Assembly: GCF_002078875.1 (NCBI RefSeq)
Contig: NC_034409.1
Location: 17,755,726 to 17,819,725, forward strand
Reading direction: 5' to 3'
DNA: 64,000 bases
Source: Numida meleagris
Lineage: Eukaryota; Chordata; Aves; Galliformes; Numididae
This document shows positions 12,060 to 22,362 of this stretch, piece by piece (the first letter of the stretch is position 1; every line of letters starts with the position of its first letter). The translations under genes were made by a program, and so were the position numbers. The notes under the pieces are model-generated. The model saw only the letters and a program-made list of their open reading frames with translations, was not told the origin of the DNA and ran no database searches.

Positions 12060-12433
12060 AATGATCTATATGAAAAACTGTCATTTCTGTGAAAATTAAC
12101 ATTTTCAGATCTAGTCCCTTCTTTCTTACTAGATAAACCTTCCTCTTCAGGAATTCTTCAGGCATCAAAAATAAAAAAAAAACAACAAAAACACACCACT
12201 AATAATAAAATCATCAGTTTTGCAAATCGAGAACCAAACTATGCTGTATTTGATGTGGGTCTCAATGGCTGCTTATTAAGCAATAGCCATTCATTAGTAC
12301 TCGATGCTGGTACGCAAGAATAGCTATTGCGCCTGCGCGTGCGACCAAATGAACTCGGAAGCTCCAGAAGTTGGGAAAGTACCCGTGCAGTCAAAGAACC
12401 GACCAGAAGGAGGGCAGGCAGCCCATGACACAT

Positions 12434-12519
12434 AGCCTCGTGCATGATGTGTGACCGAGACTGTGACTGGACGCAGAGCCTCGTGCACAGCGCGTGACCG
12501 AGGCTGTGAATGGACAGAA
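12434..12519 (+). repeat. 43-bp tandem duplication in the LTR U3
   Basis: Two adjacent 43-bp copies start AGCCTCGTGCA at 12434 and 12477. They share the GTGACCGAG and CTGTGA...TGGAC parts, with several substitutions between them. Duplicated U3 blocks of this kind often act as enhancers in retroviral LTRs; that role here is inferred. Confidence 0.85.
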
Positions 12520-12587
12520 GTTATGAAACCAGCGTGTGTCGTGGATGCGGTCGGGTGTACGGGTATAATACCGGGAGCGTCCCGGGG

Positions 12588-12593
12588 AATAAA
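12588..12593 (+). promoter_or_regulatory. Polyadenylation signal of the LTR
   Basis: AATAAA lies about 20 bp after the TATA-like box and about 100 bp before the LTR end, in the position expected for the R-region polyadenylation signal. Confidence 0.6.
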
Positions 12594-12702
12594 CGAGATC
12601 TGCTTCCACCGCATCGGTGACTGAGAGACTCTGTCCGAGCGAGCACAGACAGCCTCGGGTCAGGAAGATGGAGAGCTGTGGGAGGGGATAGCAACAATTT
12701 GA

Positions 12703-15700
12703 TATGAGAAATATCTGAAAAAAGAATAAAATGAATACTTTGCTTTTAGAAAATGTCATCCTATAACTTTTCCAAAGTGATTATCACAAACATTTCAGAA
12801 ATCAGGTTGTCGACATTCCTCTCTGCTTGTTTTAAATGTTGAGGCTTATTCTTTTATGTATGTATTCTTTTATGTTCTGAAATTAATTGATGGAAAAAAA
12901 ATTATGGAAAAGAACAAGATCTGAGCAATATAATTTAGGGTCTTATAAAGACCTATTCATCACTTGAAACATTCAATTAAGAATTCTGTGGACAAAAGAT
13001 CACAAAAGAATAAAATAATTCAATGTATTTATTCCATTTCAAGTAAGATATTATGTCAATTTCTGTGGTCCAGAAAAGAGTTCCAATAAGGTTTATTGGT
13101 AAGTATAGTTAACTGTGATATTCCTTTAAACAAAGTATATATATATATATATATATATGTATAAATTTCAATTGAATTCATAAAAACCTATTGTCATGTT
13201 GTTAAAAAACTTCAAATTGAAGTTTTTTATTTTCCTTTCTGTGCATGTGCAGGAGGGATCCATGCTGGCCCAGATGCTTAATGGAACAGATCTATTCAAC
13301 AGAACCCTTAATTAACATATTTTTTGTACCTAAAAACTTAAGTATGTAGAGCGCTGAACTGGATATCCTTTGCAATCTTAAAGCTATGAATGTCTTAAGC
13401 TGATCTATTTACCTATCCTCCTCATTAATACTCAGATTTATAATTGGGGGAAATAAATAATTCAAGTTTATTCTCATTTAGCATTTATGATGAGTGCTAG
13501 ATGTACACACATGTATCTAATTATGCAGCATATTTTGATAAATACTTGAACAGATAAATCATTGATTTAGCACCACCTAACCTATATCAGTATTTATAAA
13601 AGTTGCATACTCATCTAGTGGGTCTACACACTGCTGTACTGCTGCACACTGCCGAAGTGTTTAGCTTTTTTTTTTTTTAACTCCTTGATTTAAAAAAAGA
13701 AAACTTATAAGATTAGGATTTGCCATGCACCTCTATCTTTTCTTTTAATTGCAGCCTCCCATGGAAATCAATGATAACATTAATGAGACGAAGAGCTCCT
13801 TGCTGGATGTCTTCTGGGCATTTGCAGAAGATTACACATTTCTTATTGCATTTCAGTGGGAAACCTATGAGGCATAAAGATTTCTTTATTTTTTTCACCA
13901 TAATTCTCCATCACATCTCAGTAGATAGCACTGTGTGCAGAATAGCTGAAGAGTTAAGACCCAAAGTATGGGGTTTATTTTCATCTGGTTTTTAAAGTAA
14001 ATTTTATGTATTCTTTTTACAGTAATGTATATTGTTTACATTTCATTGTATTTTCATTTAGTTCTTTATTCCCTCACTGCTCACTTTTTCTAGTTATTTG
14101 TATGCACTTTGGGTTTTCAATTACCTTCATATTACCTATTTGAGTAGCATTGTTTTAAACGTGTATTTTAACAGCACAATTTGCGTTGACAGAATGATTT
14201 GTAGAGCTGCAGCAAGCCATTCACTAGAGATTTGAGTTCTTGTGCAGAAACTCCCTGATTTAGCAAGCTTTAATTTGCAAGCTTACTGTTGTACATCCAT
14301 TAAGATAGCGATGAAATGCAAAAAGGAAATTGTTCTGCAGAGTTTCTAAGCTGTTAAAAAATTCAAACCTGTTGAAATCATATGGTACTGTGACATTTGC
14401 AACAAGACATTGTATCAGAGTCATAAATTTATTTTAATTGAGAGCAGGTAGAGGAGTGTATGGGGAAAATTCAAGTGCAAGTTAAGATGATGGAAAAAGA
14501 AGGAGGAAGTCAGCAGCCTTACTAGATTACTAAAACAATTTTTCACTCTCTACTCTTTTAGATCTTGCATTCTTCACAGTAGCACATTTTTAATTAGAGA
14601 TATGAAAGCAAACAGCATCCCATCTTCACCAAGGGTTTTCTGGTTAAGGCACGTTGCAATAATTTAGTGTTCTGGGTTACCAGACTTTGCCACCTACATT
14701 TCTCATTACTTATATCACCAAAAGAGTTGTACTTGAAAGACAACTACTCTCTTCTATTACTGAGTAGAAAGTTGAAGAGTCAACTTTAATTCAGAGTGAG
14801 AATTAGTCTTATAATAGTTTAGATACATATCAGGGGAAGAACAAGTGACAAAAAAGTTAAAACTCAGTACTTTTTCATGTTGGTAGCGATAAGCAAATTG
14901 CTTATATTTCATGTTTCTTATTCTGAAATGAAATTGTGATTATAAGGATCAGTACTCTTTTTGTGTAAAAAAGTGAGAGTAGAAAAAAAAATCACTGCAT
15001 GTTTAGAGGGAAATAAGAATATGTCACTGAAGCCTGAGTTTTGCTGAGAATTCATTTGGGACATATAAATATACAGAACACTATACTTCAGGCTGAGGGC
15101 AGAATTTTATCTTAGGTAGTGCAGAAGAAAGTCCTGTTCTTAATATTTATTATATATGGCAATGGATGGCAGCATCTGTTATATTATCCGTTACAGAATT
15201 ACCTAAGTTACTATTAAATGTTTATGTAAGTGGAAATTTATCATTGCCTTTCCAAAATGAAACTAATGATTAATACATACTCCATAAAGCAGATTCAAAA
15301 TCCACCAGTTGAAGAGAGATTTAGACAGGGAAGCAGAGTTCATAATGTACATTGGTATTTGTCAGGTTTCCCCTTCCTAAAATAATTATTTTTGCAGACA
15401 TACTCACCTTCCTTTGGTTGGTCACATTTTGCTCCTTGTAGCAGCTTTCAGTTAAGTCACCACAGTGTTGTTTTTGTAATTAGAAAAGTTTTCACTGACA
15501 TCTTCTGATTCTTTGTTCCTCTTCCATGAAAAAGAAATACCCTAGGAGACACAGGTTATCAGAATCACTGAATGTGCCATATTCTTGACAGTAGTTGTTC
15601 ACCCTTCCCCGACAGATTCCCTTAGAGGTATTGGAAATGGATATTTTTCAAGAGTTCTAAAATAAAATACTCCTAAAAGCACAAATCTACTTTCACTTCC

Positions 15701-17829
15701 TTGTCATATATTTATACACATTCTTAATTGTACTTTTTGCTTGTCAAAGATATCAAAAGAGTTGTTTTTTTTCCTTTCTTATATTGGAATGAATGGTGAG
15801 AACTAAAATCAGCAAGTTATTACTAGTATTACTATTTCTAGTACTACTAAAAAGCCTGAATGGTCTTTAGCAGACAGTCTTTTAAACAATCTTCTTGGGG
15901 ATAAAATGTGTTTGGATGATTTTCTTGCACAGAAATGCTAAGCTTCTTATTATTCCTGTTTGTTTTATTAAATTCATCAACAATCTGTTTATCCCTCCAT
16001 TGTGTCATGTGGAGATTAAAAACAGAAATCTGATACAAAATCCAAACCAACTCTGTTGCGTGTGGAGAGTTTGGATATGGCATAGAGATATAATGAAATA
16101 CTAAAAATATCAAAGGGCATTCATGAACTTCATTTGTGCAGATTTCTCAAATTATTAGAGAACTTCTGTAATACAGTATTTAATGCACATACATTTGCAT
16201 TATTTATGCTGACATTTCATGTTATTTAAGTATTTACTGAGAGCTTTAAATGTAAGCTGCAAGTACATACCGAGAATAAAAATCAGCTGATGAAATAGGT
16301 AAGATTGTTGTAAGATTGTTGTACCATATTTATTTATTTTTGTTTCTTGTATTGAATTTGAGAGATGGAAGTGTCTAAACAAGAAGTCTAGAAGTCTTTT
16401 CTTTTTAAAATACTTGAAATTTTTCATCCTTTCATGTCAAAACCATCTATTTTGTAAAATAATTTCCAAGAGGTACTTGTCATGAAAAAGTAATGTTTCT
16501 ATTTCCCTAAGAAAAGTTATTTGGTTCTTTATATGATGAAAATACCCTATACCTTGGTTTAGAAGTAGTAAATTTAAATGCAGCTTTCATTTCATTGTAA
16601 TTTGATTAAGAAAATGCTAAGTATACAAACATACCTTGATAGTTTAATCAGTTCCAATGTAAGATGTAATCAGAATATTAAAATATTCACAGTTATTTAA
16701 ATTAATAAAAATACTTAAATTAATTTTGCAAATATTTAGTAACTTAATAAACAGAAGATAATTAAAGACAATATCTAATACAATAGTAAGAAACAGAGAC
16801 TTTACCTTTTGTGATGTCTAAATTTGAATACTTCAGAATGATTTTATTTCAATATTTTTAACAGGTTTACTTGAATTAGTTTGAAATGGATCTCCAGCTC
16901 TGTTCAAGAATAAAGAATGTAGGTCCAAACCTTGACTTTACTGGCATAAATGCCTTCCATGTTTATTGAGTCTGAATTTTAAAATAATGGCAGAAAAAAT
17001 AATACATATGTAAAATGGAGAAGAGGAATGCATATTTCTTTTTCTGCCGGAAAGGGTACTGTCAAGCATTGAATAATTGAATATGAAACAGAGAGGATAA
17101 ACTATGATTTTGGATTGTCCTGGCACATAGCAGGAAGCAGCCTGCATGAAAAGATTTGTTCCATCCATGTTCATTCAGGGATTGTCTTGTCATCTATTTC
17201 AGGGGACTGCTGGTAAAAAGGAGCTATCATTTTGCAATTTATGATACTGTTTGACCAGATCACATGTACATTCTGTTATAAAAAGCTTACCTCTCAATGG
17301 ATAGATAGACTGTATTCCAGTTTCTAAACCAGGTGAGGGTAAATCTTGTTTTGTTATAATGGAATAAGGAATCAGAACAGCAGCGCCCTCAGTTGTAGCT
17401 AACCTGAGGGCACTGCCCAGGTGAAGTACTGCAGCTACCCTGCTCAAACCAACTAGATTAATCTCATAGGATCTGAATAACAAAGGTAACTTTTCTTTTT
17501 CTTTTTGGTGACATTTTTGGTGAAAGGAAGGGAGTAATGAAAAACACCGTGGTAACTGTAGATTAGCCTGGGCCTGCCCAACTACAAGGCCTTTGGTGAC
17601 TTATGCTGGCAGACTGACACAAAAAACAGTAGCTAGAGCTAAAAAAAGCTGAAGAGTAGGAAGACAACATTTAGAGTTATCCAAGGGAGCTAGATCCTGA
17701 GGACAAACTGCTGTGTTTAGGGTCAGACTTAACTTCAAAAGGGAAGAGTGTTCTGCTCCCTTGAGCCAAGTTGTGATGAGACAAACTGGAGAGGAGGAAG
17801 TTCTGATTTACAAGTGTGCCTGTGAGTTA
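12703..17829. other. AT-rich sequence without recognised genes
   Basis: About 5.1 kb with no supported exon or clear repeat, apart from an (AT)n run at 13138-13158. A stretch at 14160-14430 is less biased in composition and is discussed as a possible conserved noncoding element. One frame at 13713-13901 looks protein-like but has no supporting family. Confidence 0.5.
13138..13158. repeat. (AT)n microsatellite
   Basis: About ten uninterrupted TA dinucleotides. Confidence 0.95.
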
Positions 17830-17990
17830 CAGAATCGCAGAATCACAGAATTGTAAGGGCTGGGACCTCTAGAGATCATCAAGTCTAACCCACCTCCAAA
17901 GCAGGCTCCCTAGACCAGGTTGCACAGGTAGGCATCCAGGCGGATCTTGAACATCTCCAGAGAAGAAGACTCCACAACCTCTCTGGGCAA
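17830..17990 (-). mobile_element. CR1 LINE 3' fragment
   Basis: It opens with the antisense CR1 tail (AGAATCGCAGAATCACAGAAT) and continues through TGGGACCTCTAGAGATCATC and the end of ORF2 (CTCTGGGCA). The similarity fades near 17990. It is a short, diverged, 5'-truncated copy. Confidence 0.9.
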
Positions 17991-18653
17991 AGGATCAGGA
18001 ACAGGAATTGTGATTTCCTTGCTCCTTCTCCCACCAAGTGAGATGACATGGTGTTGTGTGGTGTGACTCACTTTTAGTAAGAACCCCAACCAGGCTTCCT
18101 CTGAAAATAGTAACATGCGTTTTCCCTCCTTGGCATATCATCCAGAGAAAAAAACAGCTAAAACACTTTTTTGTTGTTGTTATTAGCAATCTGGCTGATA
18201 CAGAAAACTTTCTTAGTTCTAATCACATCCACTGATTTTCAGTCCATAACCTGAGTTCAACTTCTGTATGAAAACAAAAAGCAGCAGCTTCCAAGCTTTA
18301 TACTAATCAGATTTTCTTCTTTGCATACCAATACACAATAACAGGTATGAAGGAGAAAAAATACCACTTGTAGTTTTCTAAAATAAATACATCTGTTTAT
18401 AAAAAAATCAATAGACTTGAGTTTAAAAGTAGCATTACTTAGGTTGCTTTAGAAGAAAATACCTTTTGGCAGCTAACAATCACTGCTGGAAAGAATGCCT
18501 CATTCTTCTGATTAAGAATATTAAACTTATGTCAAGTAAGTACCTTAACCCAGAGCAGGCACTTTTATGAAGAACATATACATCTTACGTATTTCTTTTT
18601 GTTTTCTCCAGTAGGAAACTGTAAATACAGTTTTAAAGACTTTGAATTCTATT
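17991..18653. other. Unclassified sequence between two CR1 fragments
   Basis: AT-rich, with no feature recognised. Confidence 0.45.
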
Positions 18654-18892
18654 TCATAGAATCTCAGATCAACAGAATCGCTTGGGTTGGAAGGGACCTT
18701 AAAGCCTACCCAGTTCCAGCCCCTTGCTGTGGGCAGGACTGCCAGCCACCAGCTCAGGCTGCCCAGGGCCCCATCCAACCTGACCTTGTGCATCTCCAGG
18801 GATGGAGCATCCACAGATTCTCTGGGCAACTTGTTTCAGTGCCTCACTATCCCCTGAGTAAAGAATTTCTTCCTAACATCTAACCTAAGTTA
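18654..18892 (-). mobile_element. CR1 LINE 3' fragment
   Basis: Antisense CR1 with the 3' end at left (TCATAGAATC), then TTGGGTTGGAAGGGACCTTA and the C-terminal ORF2 coding region (CTCCAGGGATGGAGCATCCA, TTCTCTGGGCAAC). It is truncated at about 18892, where the conserved ATCTAACCTAA segment ends. Confidence 0.93.
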
Positions 18893-20126
18893 TTTCCTAA
18901 TGCAATTTTAGTTAAGAACAACCTAATGTCATGTTTAACCTGTAATTCAGTGATTACTTGCTCTATTTGAAGATTTTGGTGTTTGAAAATAGTCATTTAG
19001 TGTCTCAGTCTTTCCTGTGACCCAATTAAATTGTTCTATTTGTAATAAGTTTAATGAATTTTATTAATATGCTTATTTAGGTGAATATTTTCTTGATTAG
19101 TCACTTATTAATAAAATGAATAAAAAATAATTTAGTTCATCAAATTGCAAGCTAGATTATGAAATCTGAGAGTTTAGTTAATTTCAGGAAATAATTTTGC
19201 AAGTGATTTGAATCTGTTTTCAGACTAAAATAATGCAATAGATATAACTCCAGCTGTATCTTTAACCCACCTCCCGCAAAATATATGTAGACAACTAAAT
19301 TAGACTGTTAAAATACAGTGGTCTACGTCAAAAGCTGTCATCTTGAAAATTCAAATGTCCACCTAATGTTAATGACATGTAAATTTTAGAACTATTTTTT
19401 TTTGTAGTTTTTTAACTTTAATTTCAAGCAGTCCCTAAATATTTGAAAATTTGCATTCAGAATACGGCCATAGGTCCCTCAAATCTGCTGATGTATGTGT
19501 TCTCATACAAATGTTTGTGCCTCATGTGTTCAGAATATAACACTTTTCTGTCCCCACATGAGCTTGACCCCACATTTTAGAGAATCCTTAACACATGCTA
19601 TCAAGGTCAGGCATTTCACACAATACCGCAGTACCTGCTGCTTTCTTTTCAAATGCCACTACTGTCGCCAGCTTATTTTCATAATAGCAGAGTGGTTAGA
19701 GCACTTTTGTGGGAGGTGGAAGGTTTGATTTTGTTCTCACTTCAGTCTGACAAGATTTGAAGACAGGTCTGCTGCTTCCCAAAGATGTAGTACAATCATC
19801 AAGCTGTAGACAAGGATGGAAATGAGGAGAGCAGGAAATGATTATAAAGCATCCTTACTTTAAAGCTATGTCACTCTTGAAAGGTAAGTTCCTTGAACCA
19901 AAACTGAGAAAAAGTATGAGAACCAGCATGTTCTTTAGCCAAAATGGAAGAAACTTTCATGGGAGTTAGAAGACCTAGAACTCAGTCACTTATTTATATG
20001 TTTTACTTTAGATAAATAGTCATTGCACAAAATCCTGGAGAACCATAGAAGAGGTCATACTACATAACACCAGCTATATTGGTTTTAATTTACCTAAAGA
20101 TCCTCATCAACATAATAAAAGTTGCA
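18893..20126. other. AT-rich unique sequence, no gene seen
   Basis: No recognisable repeat or coding signal before the mariner left end. Confidence 0.5.
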
Positions 20127-20697
20127 TGAGGGCTTCTCCAAAAGCAGTGCCTCTTAGTTTATCATATTAATCCACAATGTTAAGAGGCAGATATTGGTGG
20201 TATGACAGTAGAGGTTGAACATTCCCACCAATATTCTATTACATTTTGTTGCCATGTGACAGATGGCAGCAGAGGGGCAGTCTGACAAAGTGGTGTCTGA
20301 CACAGAAGTGTGTATGAGGCAAAGGATTGTTACAGAATTCCTCCATGCAGAAAAAATTACACTCATTGATATTCAGTGATGCTTGCTGAATGTTTGTGGA
20401 GACCAAACAGTGGATGTGAGCACAGTGAGATGGTGGATGTTGTACTTCAGCAACAACACCATCATAGCAGCTGTGCAACAGTGGATCACGTCTGATGGTG
20501 CAGATTTTCACAAGCATGACGTGCAGGCTCTTGTTCATCACGGGCAAAAATTAAAAGCTTTTGGTTGTGACTATGTTGAAAAATAGCATTTTGTAGCTGA
20601 GAATTTGCTCGATTAAATAGTGTTTTTGTGCTCTTTGTTGTAGTTTCCATGGAAATACTTTCAGAGCATTACGTGGCATTACTTTCAAAGCAACCTA
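20127..20697 (+). mobile_element. Internally deleted mariner transposon (Galluhop-like)
   Basis: The left end begins TGAGGGCTTCTCCAAAAGC and the right end, read in reverse, gives AGGTTGCTTTGAAAGTAATGCC. These are diverged terminal inverted repeats of a mariner known from galliform genomes. Between them lie the first part and the last part of the transposase frame, with the middle missing. At about 570 bp it is less than half the roughly 1.3 kb of a full element. The TA duplication is not clear at the left edge (GCA precedes the TIR), which suggests decay. Confidence 0.88.
20263..20586 (+). pseudogene. Mariner transposase remnant, middle deleted in frame
   Basis: From an ATG at 20263 the frame runs 107 codons to a TAG at 20584-20586, compared with roughly 345 in mariner transposases. 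The N-terminal part shows the helix-turn-helix region (IVTEFLHAEKITLIDIQ, then NVCGDQTVDVSTVRWW). It then jumps directly to the C-terminal AAVQQWITSDGADFH and DYVEK. All of the DDD/E-type catalytic core is therefore lost. The join lies near 20448-20455, in a CAGCAA stretch. The deletion keeps the reading frame, and the only internal stop is a TGA at 20377-20379, where an arginine codon is usual. It cannot be an active transposase. At most it could once have bound DNA; that is inference. Confidence 0.87.
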
Positions 20698-21985
20698 TGC
20701 ATTTTAGTGGAATTCCTGCACTCTGACCTACCAAATGTACTGTCACCTTCACATCACATTTTTTTATTGCTTACGTGCATCTTAAAAATTCAGAATTTAT
20801 TTTTTTATTATCATTTTGTGGGATTAATAATAGCTCCATATCGGTAAGCAATAGCACACACATTTTGGGACTAAAATCTGAAGCTGTAACTGCTCTTCTT
20901 CTAGAATGCATTGTTGATTTAAAAGTCTTTATGCATAATATTATACTACAAATTTGTACCTCAGTTATACTGACAAATGCAAAAAATGGCATAAATTCTT
21001 AAAGGTGTGTTATTTTATAAATTGCCAGTGGGTAATTTGAAATCCCTCAGTAGTACACGTACCTGACCAAAGGTTTTTCCATTAGTCTCCCTACTTTATT
21101 CCTTTAATAGTGAACCTGAGTGAAACTCGAGTCCTTATGTAGTTTTTGGCCAATAATCTCATCAGAAATGTTAGCAGCTTTTGTATTTGAAAGAAAAATT
21201 TGTAATTCAGCTGTACTGTGACTGCAGTATTAGCTGGAGGCATTTTCATCTTCTCACAAATGATGAAGAGATGGAACTTTCAGGTGCTAGAATACAGTGA
21301 AATACATTATTACTACATGAACCTGGAAGATACTTGAAATATATTGATTCTGTACATTAACATGACTAGCAGTTCATGACAATTTATTTTTTGTGTGAAA
21401 TGACTGAACTATAGTAAAGTAATAGTACAACTTTTCTGTCACAATACCTATCAAAATTTTCAAAAATGAAATATTTTCAGGATAAACAAATAAAAGTATA
21501 TTTTAAAATATAATTCTTGCAGTATTAAAAGTAATAATAAAGTTTATGGCATAAGCACAGTAGATATTTTTCTCTTAATCCAGTACTTACAATGATGTGA
21601 GATGACAAGAAGAGGAAGATGTACAAGCAGAGGTAGAGTTACAGCCAACTTGATACCTGATACTTTTTAAATGTGACATCGTGTTTCAGAAAAATAATAT
21701 GAAATAGTGAACGTGAACACAGGTTTTACCTGTGCAATATGTTAAACAGTGTTATGAGGACTGTGAAAGAGATACTGTCTAATTGCTTCAAAATTTCCAG
21801 TAAAATAAATTATATTAAATAGTCATATTATAGAGCAGACAAAGATAATTTAGGCCTCTCAACAACTGCAGCACAAATAGTTAAAAGAAGTTTTAGTAGT
21901 ATTTACAATTATAATAAAAACTCTTTCTTTATATTTCTTCATCTTGATGAAATCTCACAGGAGATGTTTGGATTTTTTTTTTAAA
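20698..21985. other. AT-rich unique sequence, no gene seen
   Basis: No exon or repeat is supported here. Confidence 0.5.
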
Positions 21986-22214
21986 GGGGAGATTTATACA
22001 AGATATTAGGAGGAAATTCTTTACTCGAGAGGGTGGTGAGGCATTGTAACATGTAGCCCAGAAAACCTGTGGACACCCTGTCCCTGGAGGCATTCAAGAC
22101 CAGGTTAGATTGGGGCCCTAAGCAGCCTGATCTTGTGGGTGGCAACCCTACCCACAGCAGAGGGTTTGGAACTGTATAAGCTTTAAGATCCCTTCCAAGT
22201 AGTTCTATTATTCT
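21986..22214 (+). mobile_element. CR1 LINE 3' fragment
   Basis: It begins in the end of ORF2 (ATATTAGGAGGAAATTCTTT, GAGGGTGGTGAGGCA) and passes through TGGAGGCATTCAAGACCAG and the 3' UTR (GATCCCTTCCAAGTAGTTC), to a degraded ATTCTA end. Plus strand, 5'-truncated. Confidence 0.94.
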
Positions 22215-22319
22215 ACAGTATGTATAGAAATACAGCTTTCAACTTCCTTTTTATTCAATGTCTTTCTAACTGTCACAGGATTTACTTATATAGGATGAAA
22301 CCAACATTCTCTTTTCCCA

Positions 22320-22362
22320 TTACCAGAGAGGGCTGATCACCAGCTTGCTGCTGCTCTGGTAA
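22320..22362. repeat. Inverted repeat able to form a hairpin
   Basis: TTACCAGAG at 22320-22328 is perfectly complementary to CTCTGGTAA at 22354-22362, with a 25-bp loop between. The function is unknown and it could be chance. Confidence 0.6.

Larger units (their letters stand above)
8023..12062 (-). mobile_element. Near full-length CR1 LINE, decayed
   Basis: This is a roughly 4.0-kb CR1 element on the minus strand. Its 3' end, at the left, has about five ATCATAGA-type units (8023-8064), the CR1-specific 3' repeat. Going upstream there follow the 3' UTR, the whole of ORF2, and ORF1 back to about 12059. The 5' UTR seems short or missing. Length is close to that of full-length avian CR1, unlike the short tails elsewhere in the window. 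Both ORFs carry stops and frameshifts, so the copy cannot move by itself. No target duplication is visible, as is usual for CR1. The LTR at 12248 lies just upstream. Confidence 0.95.
12248..12702 (+). mobile_element. Solo LTR with 6-bp target duplication
   Basis: The LTR runs 12254-12696 (443 bp), beginning TGTGGGTC and ending TAGCAACA. Perfect 6-bp copies of ATTTGA flank it at 12248-12253 and 12697-12702. It is CpG-rich in an AT-rich setting. It has a TATA-like TATAATA (12564-12570) and an AATAAA (12588-12593) in plus orientation. No gag, pol or env follows. A 6-bp duplication is typical of class II (beta/alpharetrovirus-like, ERVK) integrases. The family name is not certain from sequence alone. 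Confidence 0.9.

Noticed and set aside
12239..12759. Several minus-strand ORFs up to 122 codons
   Set aside because: They lie antisense to the CpG-rich LTR; low stop density is explained by GC content.
13713..13901. Protein-like minus-strand frame and a splice-acceptor-like TTTTAATTGCAG on the plus strand
   Set aside because: No family recognised, no matching donor or neighbouring exon seen; part of it recalls old interspersed repeat motifs.
20383..20586. A small intact gene of 67 codons
   Set aside because: It is the right part of the deleted mariner transposase frame after an internal stop, not an independent gene.
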